Shown: in pieces, positions 16,603-23,552 of the stretch
How positions within the stretch are numbered: position 1 is the stretch's first letter
Layout: each line of letters begins with the position of its first letter
Assembly (NCBI GenBank): GCA_003524705.1
Contig: DQGV01000323.1
Span: forward strand, 2,712-26,263
Reading direction: 5' to 3'
Length of the DNA stretch: 23,552 nt
Source of the DNA: Anaerolineae bacterium
Lineage (GTDB): Bacteria; Chloroflexota; Anaerolineae; Anaerolineales; Villigracilaceae
Notes under the pieces: model-generated
The model's database searches: none
Seen by the model: the letters and a program-made list of their open reading frames with translations, nothing else
Told to the model about the DNA's origin: nothing
Made by a program: the position numbers and the translations under genes

Positions 16603-17757
16603 CTATATTTGTTTCAATATTTTATAAATTTTTTCTTTATTTTTATCGGCGTTTAGTTCTAAAGCGGCTTGATGGGAGCGTTTTTTATAATTTAGGATTT
16701 GTGTTTTCGTGAGTTGATTAAGTGTCATTGCCATTGTCAGAGGGTCAAAATCATTCGTAACGATGCCGCATTCGTATTGTTCTACAATTTTTTTCATTTC
16801 CACATTGGGTCCTATAGCAACGGCTAAGCGAGCTTGAATAAATTCAAAAAGTTTGTTTGGAAGAACATATTCTAGGTTGAAATTGGTTGGTGGGCATAAG
16901 AATAATCCAATATCATACTGATTAATGAAAGGTACAATTTCTTGCATAGGAACAGGGGGGATAATACGGATATTTTTTCGGGTGCTTACCATTGCTTCAA
17001 GTTTTCGCCAGTATCGCATATCGCTGGTTGGAACTATCATTAGGTCAAGCGAATACCGTTCGTCTACATAGTCCATCATCATAATCATCAGTTCTGTATT
17101 CCGAGAAGCATTTACCGCGCCATGATAAATAATACGTATATTTTCTTGTTCGGTTTGCGAAATTTCAAGCAGGTAAGGATAAGGCAAGCTCATAATCATC
17201 TCAGGAGTGGGTATCTGATACTCGCGTGCATATTCATCTGCTAGACCTTTGCTAACTGTAATAACTTTATCACAATGTTTTAAGTAAGTTTGGCAGAGGT
17301 AATCAAATATCGGTTTTCTAAACCATCGCCATACTATTTGGTCTTCAAAATCGCGGGTGTAGTATTCTCTTGCATCAAAGAGGATTTTTGTACCCGTTGC
17401 TTTCTTAAGCGCATACGCAAAAGGCAGGAAGGTGCAATCATGCGATATGATTAGATGATAACGACGCTTTGAAATTGTTTTCAAGATTTCTTTCGCATAT
17501 CCTAGTTTCAGCCATGCAATTTCCTCATAACGCTTTAATAAAAAATAAAAAATATATTGTAAAAAATATATGATTTGATTGTTTTTTCGAGTTGGTTTAT
17601 AAATTCCAATCATTTCAATATTTTGAATAGAAGTATCACTCGTTTCGCTAATCACTGTTAAATTGTAATCAGCTTTTAGCCATGAAATCATGCGATTTGG
17701 GCGAGGGTCATTATTCGGGTTTGAGTCACAAAGAATTAATACGTTTGGTTTCGTCAT
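16603..17757 (-). CDS. GT4-type glycosyltransferase
   Basis: A 384-residue GT-B fold glycosyltransferase. The N-terminal domain starts TKPNVLILCDSNPNNDPRPN and contains ILFDAREYYTRDF (126-138). The C-terminal domain has IRIIYHGAVNASRNTELM (207-224) and the sugar-nucleotide site VLPNKLFEFIQARLAVAIG (298-316), the LPNKLFEF wording being typical of GT4 enzymes. The start chosen is ATG at 17757: the GGAG ribosome site ends 6 bases upstream. An ATG at 17769 adds four residues but lacks a ribosome site. The gene follows the flippase by 27 bases and precedes the AsnB-type gene by 33. It probably adds one residue of the repeat unit on the cytoplasmic face; donor unknown. Confidence 0.86.
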   Translation of the reverse strand: MTKPNVLILCDSNPNNDPRPNRMISWLKADYNLTVISETSDTSIQNIEMIGIYKPTRKNNQIIYFLQYIFYFLLKRYEEIAWLKLGYAKEILKTISKRRYHLIISHDCTFLPFAYALKKATGTKILFDAREYYTRDFEDQIVWRWFRKPIFDYLCQTYLKHCDKVITVSKGLADEYAREYQIPTPEMIMSLPYPYLLEISQTEQENIRIIYHGAVNASRNTELMIMMMDYVDERYSLDLMIVPTSDMRYWRKLEAMVSTRKNIRIIPPVPMQEIVPFINQYDIGLFLCPPTNFNLEYVLPNKLFEFIQARLAVAIGPNVEMKKIVEQYECGIVTNDFDPLTMAMTLNQLTKTQILNYKKRSHQAALELNADKNKEKIYKILKQI

Positions 17758-17784
17758 CCTTAACTCCATATAAACATAAGAGGG

Positions 17785-19236
17785 TTACCTATTTAACTTA
17801 AGTGCTCTTTTTATCATTTGGAAGAAATCACGTAATTCTATTAAGGTGAAAGAGCCTATGATAAAAAATGTTATCAAAACAATAGCCAAGATGAATATTT
17901 TTAAAGAAACACTCCACACACTCACTTCGGTTATCGCCATGCTTAAACTTGCCGCACATATCGTAGTTACAAAGCTAAACCAGATTTGCCTCCAAGCAAC
18001 TGGAATGAAATAATATTTTTGACTGTAATACATAGAAATTAAAAAGTTAGCCAGCACACTTAAACAGGCGGCTAAGCTTGACCCTATGACGCCAAATAAA
18101 GGAATCAAGAGCCAATTCAAAGCAAAATTCAAAACGCCTGATGTAATGTTAATCACAGCAATGATATTGGTTTTTTTAGCAATCACTAACCCGACAGTAA
18201 ATAAATACATTCCAGTAAACACAGTAGCAATGGTCAGCGGCAATATCAGCGTAGCGGCCGGAAAATATTCCGAAGTGGTAAAGACAAACAATAATTCTCT
18301 TGAAAAAAGTGAAAATAGTAAGATTAAAATCATACAAGCAGAAAATGTTAATCGGAAAATTCTTGCTAGTGTTTTTGGGGTTTCCTCTAAACGATAATTT
18401 GCATATACTAATGGTAGCAAAGAAGAGGAAAGAGAATTCATGATAAGGCTAATAGGTGATACAAGACGGTATGCAATGCTAAATAAACCAACCTCGGTAA
18501 AATTTAATAAAATACTTAATGCAAAACGATTTACATACAAAGTAGCAAAATAACCTATACTTGAGGGAATTAAAGGTAATGAAAAGGAAATCATTTCTCT
18601 TAATTGCTCCCAGTGAAAAGTATATCTAAAATACTGTTGAGCAAAATAAATTGCCAAAATAGCTCCTGAAAAATACCCTACAATATTACCCAATAGAACC
18701 CCCATGATGCCCATTCTTAATATCAAAACCGCGAAAATAGATACTATGATTGAGAAAACAGTAATTGCTAAATTAACCACACCATATTCAACTGCCTGCA
18801 AGCGAGATTGCAACACCAAGAGCATAAGATTTAGCGGGCTATATATAAATAATGTAACTAAAGCAACTATAAGGTACTTAACACTATCAGTAGAGCCTAA
18901 AATCATCTCTGCTAGTCGAGTAGAAAATGGCAAACAGATTGATAAAAATAAAGCATTTAATCCGAGCACAAACCAAAAGGCTGTAGAAGAGTATTTTATT
19001 TTTTCCTCTTCGGTTTGTCCTTCAGGGAAAAACCGATATAAACCTTGACCAATTTCCATTGGGATGATAATGCCCAAAAGGCTAATGATTGTAGCAATAA
19101 CATCGCTAACTCCATAATCAGCAGGAGAAAGGGCGCGGGTATATAGTGGTAAAAGCAAAAAACTAACGCCACGCGCAAGCATTGTTGCAATGCCATAAAT
19201 TGCACTGTTTTTTATAAAATGTTTAAATAAACTCAT
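17785..19236 (-). CDS. Wzx-type polysaccharide flippase (MATE/MVF superfamily)
   Basis: A 483-residue integral membrane protein with about 12-14 hydrophobic helices across its whole length. It begins with FIKNSAIYGIATMLARGVSF, then LLPLYTRALSPADYGVSDVI, which is the hallmark N terminus of polysaccharide-biosynthesis flippases (positive amphipathic start, R in helix 1, L-P-x-Y-T and A-D-Y-G). It moves the lipid-linked oligosaccharide across the cytoplasmic membrane. The start ATG overlaps the upstream glycosyltransferase stop by 4 bases. Presence of a flippase without ABC-transporter genes in this window points to the Wzx-dependent route. No wzz-like chain-length gene is visible; a polymerase may be the unknown protein at 10366-12450 or lie outside. 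Confidence 0.92.
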   Translation of the reverse strand: MSLFKHFIKNSAIYGIATMLARGVSFLLLPLYTRALSPADYGVSDVIATIISLLGIIIPMEIGQGLYRFFPEGQTEEEKIKYSSTAFWFVLGLNALFLSICLPFSTRLAEMILGSTDSVKYLIVALVTLFIYSPLNLMLLVLQSRLQAVEYGVVNLAITVFSIIVSIFAVLILRMGIMGVLLGNIVGYFSGAILAIYFAQQYFRYTFHWEQLREMISFSLPLIPSSIGYFATLYVNRFALSILLNFTEVGLFSIAYRLVSPISLIMNSLSSSLLPLVYANYRLEETPKTLARIFRLTFSACMILILLFSLFSRELLFVFTTSEYFPAATLILPLTIATVFTGMYLFTVGLVIAKKTNIIAVINITSGVLNFALNWLLIPLFGVIGSSLAACLSVLANFLISMYYSQKYYFIPVAWRQIWFSFVTTICAASLSMAITEVSVWSVSLKIFILAIVLITFFIIGSFTLIELRDFFQMIKRALKLNR

Positions 19237-20354
19237 TTACTATTAATTTTGTTATTAATCAATTGTCTTAAATTTGGCGAATTAATTTCTTCGGGTACAA
19301 AATCATATTGTGAAATGCCTCCCGGCTGCAACCAATCTAACATTTGTTTGGCAATATCAATATAATTACAGTGCTTTTCTACAAATAAACGTCCTCGATA
19401 GGATAATTCACTCCGCCAATGTATATCCACAATAGCACGTCGTACTTGTTCACGCAAATTTTCGCGCGTAATATTAACAGCCGGGCAATCTGGAGGGATT
19501 TTAGCAAACGTAGCTGGATAATGAGTGAGAACTAAATTCCCAGTAGCCATTGCTTCATGTGAAAACATGCCAATTGTATCTCCATACAATTCATCTATTA
19601 CAATATCTGCATTAGATAAGATAGGCAATAGTTCATTATTAGGAAGGTTTTGAATTAGTTGAAATTCAAAATCCAACCCCTCTTTATATAATTCATCCAT
19701 AACTTCTTGAATATAGTCACTACCTTTTGTCAATGGGTTAGAGGGAGCATGTATAATCACCGGGCGCTCTCTCCTCGGTACAATATGACGATAACGTTCC
19801 AGCTCTAAGGGGATATTTGCCCGCATATAGGGACGTGTCTGCATTTGCCCATAACCAGGCTGAGATAGGATTAAATCTCCAAATTTCTCAGCCATATATA
19901 CCCTCTTCCATTTTGATAAAAGTAGTTCTTCCTTTTGTTGACGTATTCCGCGAATAAAGGGTTCGTATTCATCCAATACGCCCAGTTCTTTCATTTGAGC
20001 TTCAAAAAAATCCATATACCTTATCTCGCTTCCCCAAAAAACAAAAATCAACTTCTTACCAAGTTGCTTAAGATAAAAAACATCAGCCCAATTGGGCAAC
20101 ATACTTCCATAAGTAAAAATAAAAATATCGCAATTGATTATCGCTTTGGTAAAAAGCCACGCCCAACGCAAATATCTAAAATGATAGGCGAGATTGTGTT
20201 CAGAAGGTTTAAAGACAAAATCATATTTAGAATCTGGGTAAAAGGGATTGGGTTGAATAATAGCAGTTAAACTATCATGCCCTAATGCTCTAAATGCCTT
20301 TGCGTATATATTTGTAATGTTAGCAACTTCATTAATGCCAAGAAAAATTCGCAT
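19233..20354 (-). CDS. Glycosyltransferase of GT-B fold (GT4-like)
   Basis: A 373-residue protein with the outline of a GT-B glycosyltransferase. The N-terminal half (MRIFLGINEVANITNIYAKA) includes KKLIFVFWGSEIRYMDFFEA (100-119), the acceptor-domain W-G-S-E-x-R pattern seen in related enzymes. The C-terminal half begins at PVIIHAPSNPLTKGSDYI (198-215) and has the donor-site segment IDELYGDTIGMFSHEAMATG (253-272), where Glu267 is the likely catalytic EX7E-type residue. It is less typical than the other two GT4 enzymes here, so family placement is somewhat weaker. The gene begins 11 bases after the second sugar amidotransferase and overlaps the flippase by 4. Role: addition of a sugar before flipping; specificity unknown. 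Confidence 0.8.
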   Translation of the reverse strand: MRIFLGINEVANITNIYAKAFRALGHDSLTAIIQPNPFYPDSKYDFVFKPSEHNLAYHFRYLRWAWLFTKAIINCDIFIFTYGSMLPNWADVFYLKQLGKKLIFVFWGSEIRYMDFFEAQMKELGVLDEYEPFIRGIRQQKEELLLSKWKRVYMAEKFGDLILSQPGYGQMQTRPYMRANIPLELERYRHIVPRRERPVIIHAPSNPLTKGSDYIQEVMDELYKEGLDFEFQLIQNLPNNELLPILSNADIVIDELYGDTIGMFSHEAMATGNLVLTHYPATFAKIPPDCPAVNITRENLREQVRRAIVDIHWRSELSYRGRLFVEKHCNYIDIAKQMLDWLQPGGISQYDFVPEEINSPNLRQLINNKINSK

Positions 20355-20365
20355 TCATCCGTCTT

Positions 20366-21505
20366 TCATGTACCGCTTTGGTCTGGAAAACAAAACTTGA
20401 TATAGAAACTTTTCGGCACACGATTTAATTTATACATCAGCAACCAGAACGGGCGCATTTGCTCGAAGGCTTGTTTGTACGTTTTAAAATCGCGGTACGT
20501 ACGGCGTGGCAAATTCATAATTTGGTCAAATTCTTCATCACTAAAACCGAGGCGTTTTTTTACCATCTCAAACAATTCAGGGTCATATTCTTGCGGTTTG
20601 TTTAACATCTCTAGTCCTTCTGTACGTGTGATTTGCCCAGAACGCACCAAAGCGGCGTGACCCAGTAAACGAGTATCAATTCCATAACGTTTCGGCATAA
20701 AATAAGTATGCCAAAAAGCCGTAAAACGATTTTCGAGATGGTGACCACCATACCATTCCCACCCCAGTTCTTGTGTCAACATCGCCATCGCATCTTTCTT
20801 AACGTAATCAATATAATACAGCGGACGAATTTTCTTAATTTGAAGCAAAGCCGTCCATTTGATAAAGTTAGGCATTAACATATTTGGGTATGTTTTCAGT
20901 GGCACAGTGCCATATTGCTTTTGCACACTTTGGATGTATTTACCATCCATATAAATCCAACCTAACGGGGCAATCCCTTCTGTTCGAAATGAGTGACCTT
21001 CAAAAATATACTTAATGCCATATTTTTCTGCCGCTATATTCAAGACAGCCGCCAAACCAATATCAGTGGGTGCTTCTACATCTGGCACACCTGCTTTGAG
21101 AAAAGAACGATAAATATCATCATATTCTTTATTATCTACAACGTAAGTGTATAAATCCACGTCTAGTTTTTTTAACACATCGTGAATATTCTCAACCGCA
21201 ACGGTTGAGTTCCACGTATTATCAAAATGAACAGCCAATGGACGAAGACCCAATTGTTTCGTCAAATATACAAGATACGATGAATCTGCGCCACCACTTA
21301 CCCCAACAATTACATCGTATGGTTTGCCACGTCCTTCTTTACGAATTTTTTCTGCAATGGCTTCAAGGTTTTTCTTCCCTTCCTCACCTGTGGGATATTC
21401 TTGATTTAATTGGTCGTGAGTGTGACAATAATTACATATCCTATTTTCATCAAATGAGATGTTCGGGACACTTTCATCATATAAACATCTTGAGCAACGT
21501 TTCAT
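20366..21505 (-). CDS. wbuX: N-acetyl sugar amidotransferase 2 (WbuX/PseA/WbpG type)
   Basis: A 379-residue paralogue of the amidotransferase at 13529-14680. CxxC pairs at Cys4/Cys7 and Cys24/Cys27 (CSRC, CNYC) form the likely zinc site, SGGADS (70-75) is the PP-loop, and PLAVHFDNTWNSTVAVENI plus FEGHSFRTEGIAPLGWIY follow. It has the family's usual length and the conserved C-terminal GFSDEEFDQIMNLPRRTYRD. It lies 8 bases downstream of the HisF-like gene and has the best ribosome site of the operon (AGGAG, 5 bases before ATG), so it is probably the primary client of the HisH/HisF pair. Like its paralogue it would form an acetamidino sugar from an N-acetyl sugar. Whether the two enzymes act on different sugars or on different positions of one sugar is not visible. 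Confidence 0.92.
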   Translation of the reverse strand: MKRCSRCLYDESVPNISFDENRICNYCHTHDQLNQEYPTGEEGKKNLEAIAEKIRKEGRGKPYDVIVGVSGGADSSYLVYLTKQLGLRPLAVHFDNTWNSTVAVENIHDVLKKLDVDLYTYVVDNKEYDDIYRSFLKAGVPDVEAPTDIGLAAVLNIAAEKYGIKYIFEGHSFRTEGIAPLGWIYMDGKYIQSVQKQYGTVPLKTYPNMLMPNFIKWTALLQIKKIRPLYYIDYVKKDAMAMLTQELGWEWYGGHHLENRFTAFWHTYFMPKRYGIDTRLLGHAALVRSGQITRTEGLEMLNKPQEYDPELFEMVKKRLGFSDEEFDQIMNLPRRTYRDFKTYKQAFEQMRPFWLLMYKLNRVPKSFYIKFCFPDQSGT

Positions 21506-21513
21506 AAAAACTC

Positions 21514-22275
21514 CTACTTCAAAACTTCTTCTAGTTTTTCCCTCTCAGGGAAAGTAATTAACACAGCGCGATTTCGACCAAAATAAACGACCATACTTCC
21601 AGCCGCGCAAGCCGAAGCGCTAGCCTCTTTAACTGCCAGACGAAAATCATCCAACTTGCCAGCCCCACCACAAGCTACTACAGGCACATTCACTGCCTCT
21701 GTCACTTTTTTGATGAGGTCAAGGTCATAACCTTCTTGTGTGCCGTCACGGTCGATGGCTGTTAACAAAATTTCCCCAGCACCCATTGCTTCCATTGCAG
21801 AAGCAAATTCCACTGGGTCAAGACCCGTGCTTTTCTTTCCTCCATGAATAAAAACTTCATAACGGCCAAACATTTTTTTTCGCGCATCAATTGAAACTAC
21901 AATTGTAGAACTTCCAAATTTATCCGCCGCGACGCGTATAAATTCTTGGTTTTCAACAGCATAACTGTTGATAGCTACTTTCTCTATGCCAAGACTAAGA
22001 ATTTTTCTAATAGTTTCTACATCACGCACACCACCCCCATAAGTAACAGGCATAAAACATTCACTCGCTATTTCGGAAAGAACTTTGTATGGTGGTTCAC
22101 GTTTTTCCAGCGTTGCTGAAATATCAAGAAAAATTAATTCATCCACCTCTTTTTCATTGTAGATGCGAATGGCATTGATAGGGTCGCCAATATAACCGGG
22201 GTCTTTGAATTTAACGGTTTTCACTAGCGCGCCATTTTTAAGCAATAAACAAGGCATCACTCGTGGCATCAACAT
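21514..22275 (-). CDS. wbuZ: HisF-like acetamidino-modification protein (HisF2/WbuZ)
   Basis: A 253-residue beta/alpha barrel closely resembling the cyclase subunit HisF. The first nine residues align with Thermotoga HisF without gaps, and the catalytic general base Asp11 is Leu here (MPCLLLKNG instead of CLDVKDG). Asp130 (VVSIDARKK) is kept, as are the residues that in HisF form the ammonia gate at the barrel bottom: Arg5, Glu46, Lys99 and Glu168 (one-residue shift from 167). That pattern fits a protein that accepts ammonia from HisH and channels it, without doing imidazole-ring chemistry. Paralogues of this type (HisF2, WbuZ, AglZ) accompany N-acetyl sugar amidotransferases. The start shares one base (TAATG) with the HisH-like stop; Met3 is an alternative start. 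No other histidine gene is nearby. Confidence 0.9.
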   Translation of the reverse strand: MLMPRVMPCLLLKNGALVKTVKFKDPGYIGDPINAIRIYNEKEVDELIFLDISATLEKREPPYKVLSEIASECFMPVTYGGGVRDVETIRKILSLGIEKVAINSYAVENQEFIRVAADKFGSSTIVVSIDARKKMFGRYEVFIHGGKKSTGLDPVEFASAMEAMGAGEILLTAIDRDGTQEGYDLDLIKKVTEAVNVPVVACGGAGKLDDFRLAVKEASASACAAGSMVVYFGRNRAVLITFPEREKLEEVLK

Positions 22276-22895
22276 TAGGCATACTCCACGAAATTTTTAT
22301 ATAATTTCATGCCAAACTTATGACTCTTTTCTGGATGAAACTGTATCGCCATAATATGCTCTTGTTGTATGGCTGAAGGAAATTCGTACCCATATTCTGT
22401 GGTTGTTAGTACGTTTTTCACTTCATGTGCAACAAGATGAAACGAATGCACAAAATAGAATCGTGTTTGGGGGTACATATCTTTGAAAAGTGTTCCTTCT
22501 TGTTTGATGTTAATTGTATTCCAACCCATATGGGGAACTTTCAAACCGGTTTTTTTAGAATCAAAACGAAAGCGGATAGTTTCCGCATTGAACCACCCTA
22601 AGCCTGGTAGCTCGCCCTCTTCACTCACTTTCGCCATCAGTTGCATTCCTAGGCATACACCTAAAGTTGGCGTTTTTGCCTTCAATACTTTTTCATTCAA
22701 TAAGGGGATAAGCCCAGTTTCGCGCAAGTGGTGCATCCCTGTATCAAATGCGCCTACACCGGGCAAAATTAATTTATCTGCTTGTTCTATATCTTTTGGG
22801 TAAGCTGAAATCTTTGCATCACGCACGCCTACTTTTTTTAGCATGTTCAAAATGGAGCCGAGGTTGCCCATGCCGTAATCAATGATGACTATCAT
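22275..22895 (-). CDS. wbuY: HisH-like glutamine amidotransferase (HisH2/WbuY)
   Basis: A 206-residue class I glutaminase that releases ammonia from glutamine. It begins MIVIIDYGMGNLGSILNML as HisH does, has LPGVGAFDTGM, the nucleophile Cys81 in LGVCLGMQLM, and His187/Glu189 in IQFHPEKS, so the triad is complete. PHMGWNTI is the conserved interface loop that contacts HisF. It immediately precedes the HisF-like gene (1-base overlap) and follows the acetyltransferase by 18 bases, with an AGAGGA ribosome site. In this setting it most likely supplies ammonia to the sugar amidotransferases through the HisF-like barrel. A role in histidine synthesis is unlikely given the altered HisF partner, but the HisH sequence itself would allow it. 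Confidence 0.9.
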   Translation of the reverse strand: MIVIIDYGMGNLGSILNMLKKVGVRDAKISAYPKDIEQADKLILPGVGAFDTGMHHLRETGLIPLLNEKVLKAKTPTLGVCLGMQLMAKVSEEGELPGLGWFNAETIRFRFDSKKTGLKVPHMGWNTINIKQEGTLFKDMYPQTRFYFVHSFHLVAHEVKNVLTTTEYGYEFPSAIQQEHIMAIQFHPEKSHKFGMKLYKNFVEYA

Positions 22896-22913
22896 ATATC
22901 CTCTATCAATATT

Positions 22914-23552
22914 TTATGAATGCGAATTTCGGAGGAAGTTTGCTGGGTTTCCTATAACAACCGTATTTTCAGGAATATTTCGAATAACAACACTTCCCAT
23001 GCCAATTAAGCAGTCATCTTCAATTCTTAAGCCATCTTTGATGGTTGAGTTTGAACCGATGTAACATCCTTGTCCAACGTGGACATTACCAGAAATACAA
23101 ACGCTGCCCGCTATGCAAGTAAAATCTGCTATAGTGGCGTCATGACTGATGATGCTATTCGGCAAAACATACACAAATTTTCCGATTTTCGCATTTGAAG
23201 TAATTGTCACATTTTGAAATATGACACTGCCTGTGTTAATATGAGCAAAACGAGAAATACTTGCAGATGGATGAATTATTGTTTCAAAACGGTCTTCACT
23301 GATTTCTATCTTTTGGAAAATCTCTTTTCGCTTCCAATAATTAGAGACACTACCAATACCAAATACCAAGAAACAATCGCTTAGTTCTTTTGCTTTTTGA
23401 AGTGGTCCTAGCACTTTTATCCCATGAAAAGAAAGTCTCCATTTTTCAGGGTTATCATCTAGAAAACCAACACATTGATAAATTTTTTTACCTTGTGAAT
23501 CATTAATATCTAATAAGGTATCTAGAATATCAATGCAATTACCGCCAGTACC
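22914..23552 (-). CDS. NeuD/PglD-family sugar O/N-acetyltransferase (5' end outside window)
   Basis: The frame is open from the window edge at 23552 to TAA at 22914, 212 residues, so the GTG at 23414 is internal and not the start. The N-terminal part (GTGGNCIDILDTL, CVGFLDDNPEKW) is the Rossmann-like PglD_N domain with its glycine-rich loop. The C-terminal part is a left-handed beta helix of hexapeptide repeats, from IIHPSASISRFAHI to VVIRNIPENTVVIGNPANFL. SHDATI holds the likely catalytic His-Asp pair. In this family the enzyme acetylates an amino sugar such as UDP-4-amino-bacillosamine or a sialic-acid-like precursor with acetyl-CoA. It is the first visible gene of the operon and would make the N-acetyl group that the amidotransferases then modify. 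The exact substrate is unknown. Confidence 0.88.
   Translation of the reverse strand, partial: GTGGNCIDILDTLLDINDSQGKKIYQCVGFLDDNPEKWRLSFHGIKVLGPLQKAKELSDCFLVFGIGSVSNYWKRKEIFQKIEISEDRFETIIHPSASISRFAHINTGSVIFQNVTITSNAKIGKFVYVLPNSIISHDATIADFTCIAGSVCISGNVHVGQGCYIGSNSTIKDGLRIEDDCLIGMGSVVIRNIPENTVVIGNPANFLRNSHS

Noticed and set aside
17520..17600. AT-rich stretch as an origin or regulatory region
   Set aside because: It codes for the Tyr/Phe/Lys/Ile-rich helix of the GT4 enzyme (near FLQYIFYFLLKRYEE); the composition follows from the protein.
21514..22895. Histidine biosynthesis genes hisH and hisF
   Set aside because: Leu replaces catalytic Asp11 in the barrel protein, the neighbours are sugar amidotransferases and an acetyltransferase, and no other his gene is present.
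22914..23414. A 166-residue acetyltransferase starting at GTG 23414
   Set aside because: The same frame continues upstream to the window edge with a good PglD_N glycine-rich loop and no stop, so the gene is longer.
1..23552. tRNA genes, CRISPR arrays, insertion sequences or phage genes
   Set aside because: I saw no cloverleaf in the gaps, no regularly spaced repeats, and no transposase, integrase or phage motifs on either strand.

Overview
The window looks like a chromosomal segment of a bacterium in or near the Chloroflexota, class Anaerolineae. This is an inference from gene content: a bacterial mevalonate kinase, an ECF sigma factor paired with a large membrane-anchored propeller protein, DNA that is AT-rich by eye, and several TTG/GTG starts. 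No rRNA or other decisive marker is present. There are no tRNA genes, CRISPR arrays, transposases or phage genes, and no gene-free stretch longer than about 100 bases.

Layout. Bases 1-948 (+) hold the C-terminal half of threonyl-tRNA synthetase. It ends at a perfect hairpin (979-1011) shared with the converging minus-strand unit at 1025-3867, which encodes an ECF sigma factor and a membrane protein that is probably its anti-sigma/sensor partner. Next on the minus strand is a two-gene unit, 3966-5755: a UbiA-family prenyltransferase resembling decaprenyl-phosphate phosphoribosyltransferase, coupled by a GTGA overlap to mevalonate kinase. It is divergent from a plus-strand pair, a methyltransferase-glycosyltransferase fusion (5814-7247) and a second methyltransferase (7259-7900). 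A symmetric CAGGTAAAAT dyad lies between the two divergent starts.

The rest of the window (7950-23552, minus strand) is one tightly packed run of 13 genes, most overlapping or less than 35 bases apart, for a cell-surface glycan. In transcription order they are: a NeuD/PglD-type acetyltransferase (5' end outside the window), HisH-like glutaminase, HisF-like ammonia-channel protein, N-acetyl sugar amidotransferase 2, a glycosyltransferase, a Wzx-type flippase, a GT4-type glycosyltransferase, an AsnB-type amidotransferase, N-acetyl sugar amidotransferase 1, another GT4 glycosyltransferase, a 694-residue polytopic membrane protein of unknown function, a methyltransferase, and a GT-C membrane glycosyltransferase.

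How it fits together. The HisH/HisF pair most likely does not make histidine. The HisF-like protein has Leu where the cyclase has its catalytic Asp11, but it keeps Asp130 and the ammonia-gate residues. It probably delivers glutamine-derived ammonia to the sugar amidotransferases, which turn an N-acetyl group into an acetamidino group. Two different amidotransferases plus an AsnB-type enzyme in one operon suggest a glycan carrying several kinds of nitrogen modification. Flippase, glycosyltransferases, GT-C enzyme and methyltransferases would assemble, export and cap it. The neighbouring prenyltransferase and mevalonate kinase point to polyprenyl-phosphate metabolism, which such assembly depends on.
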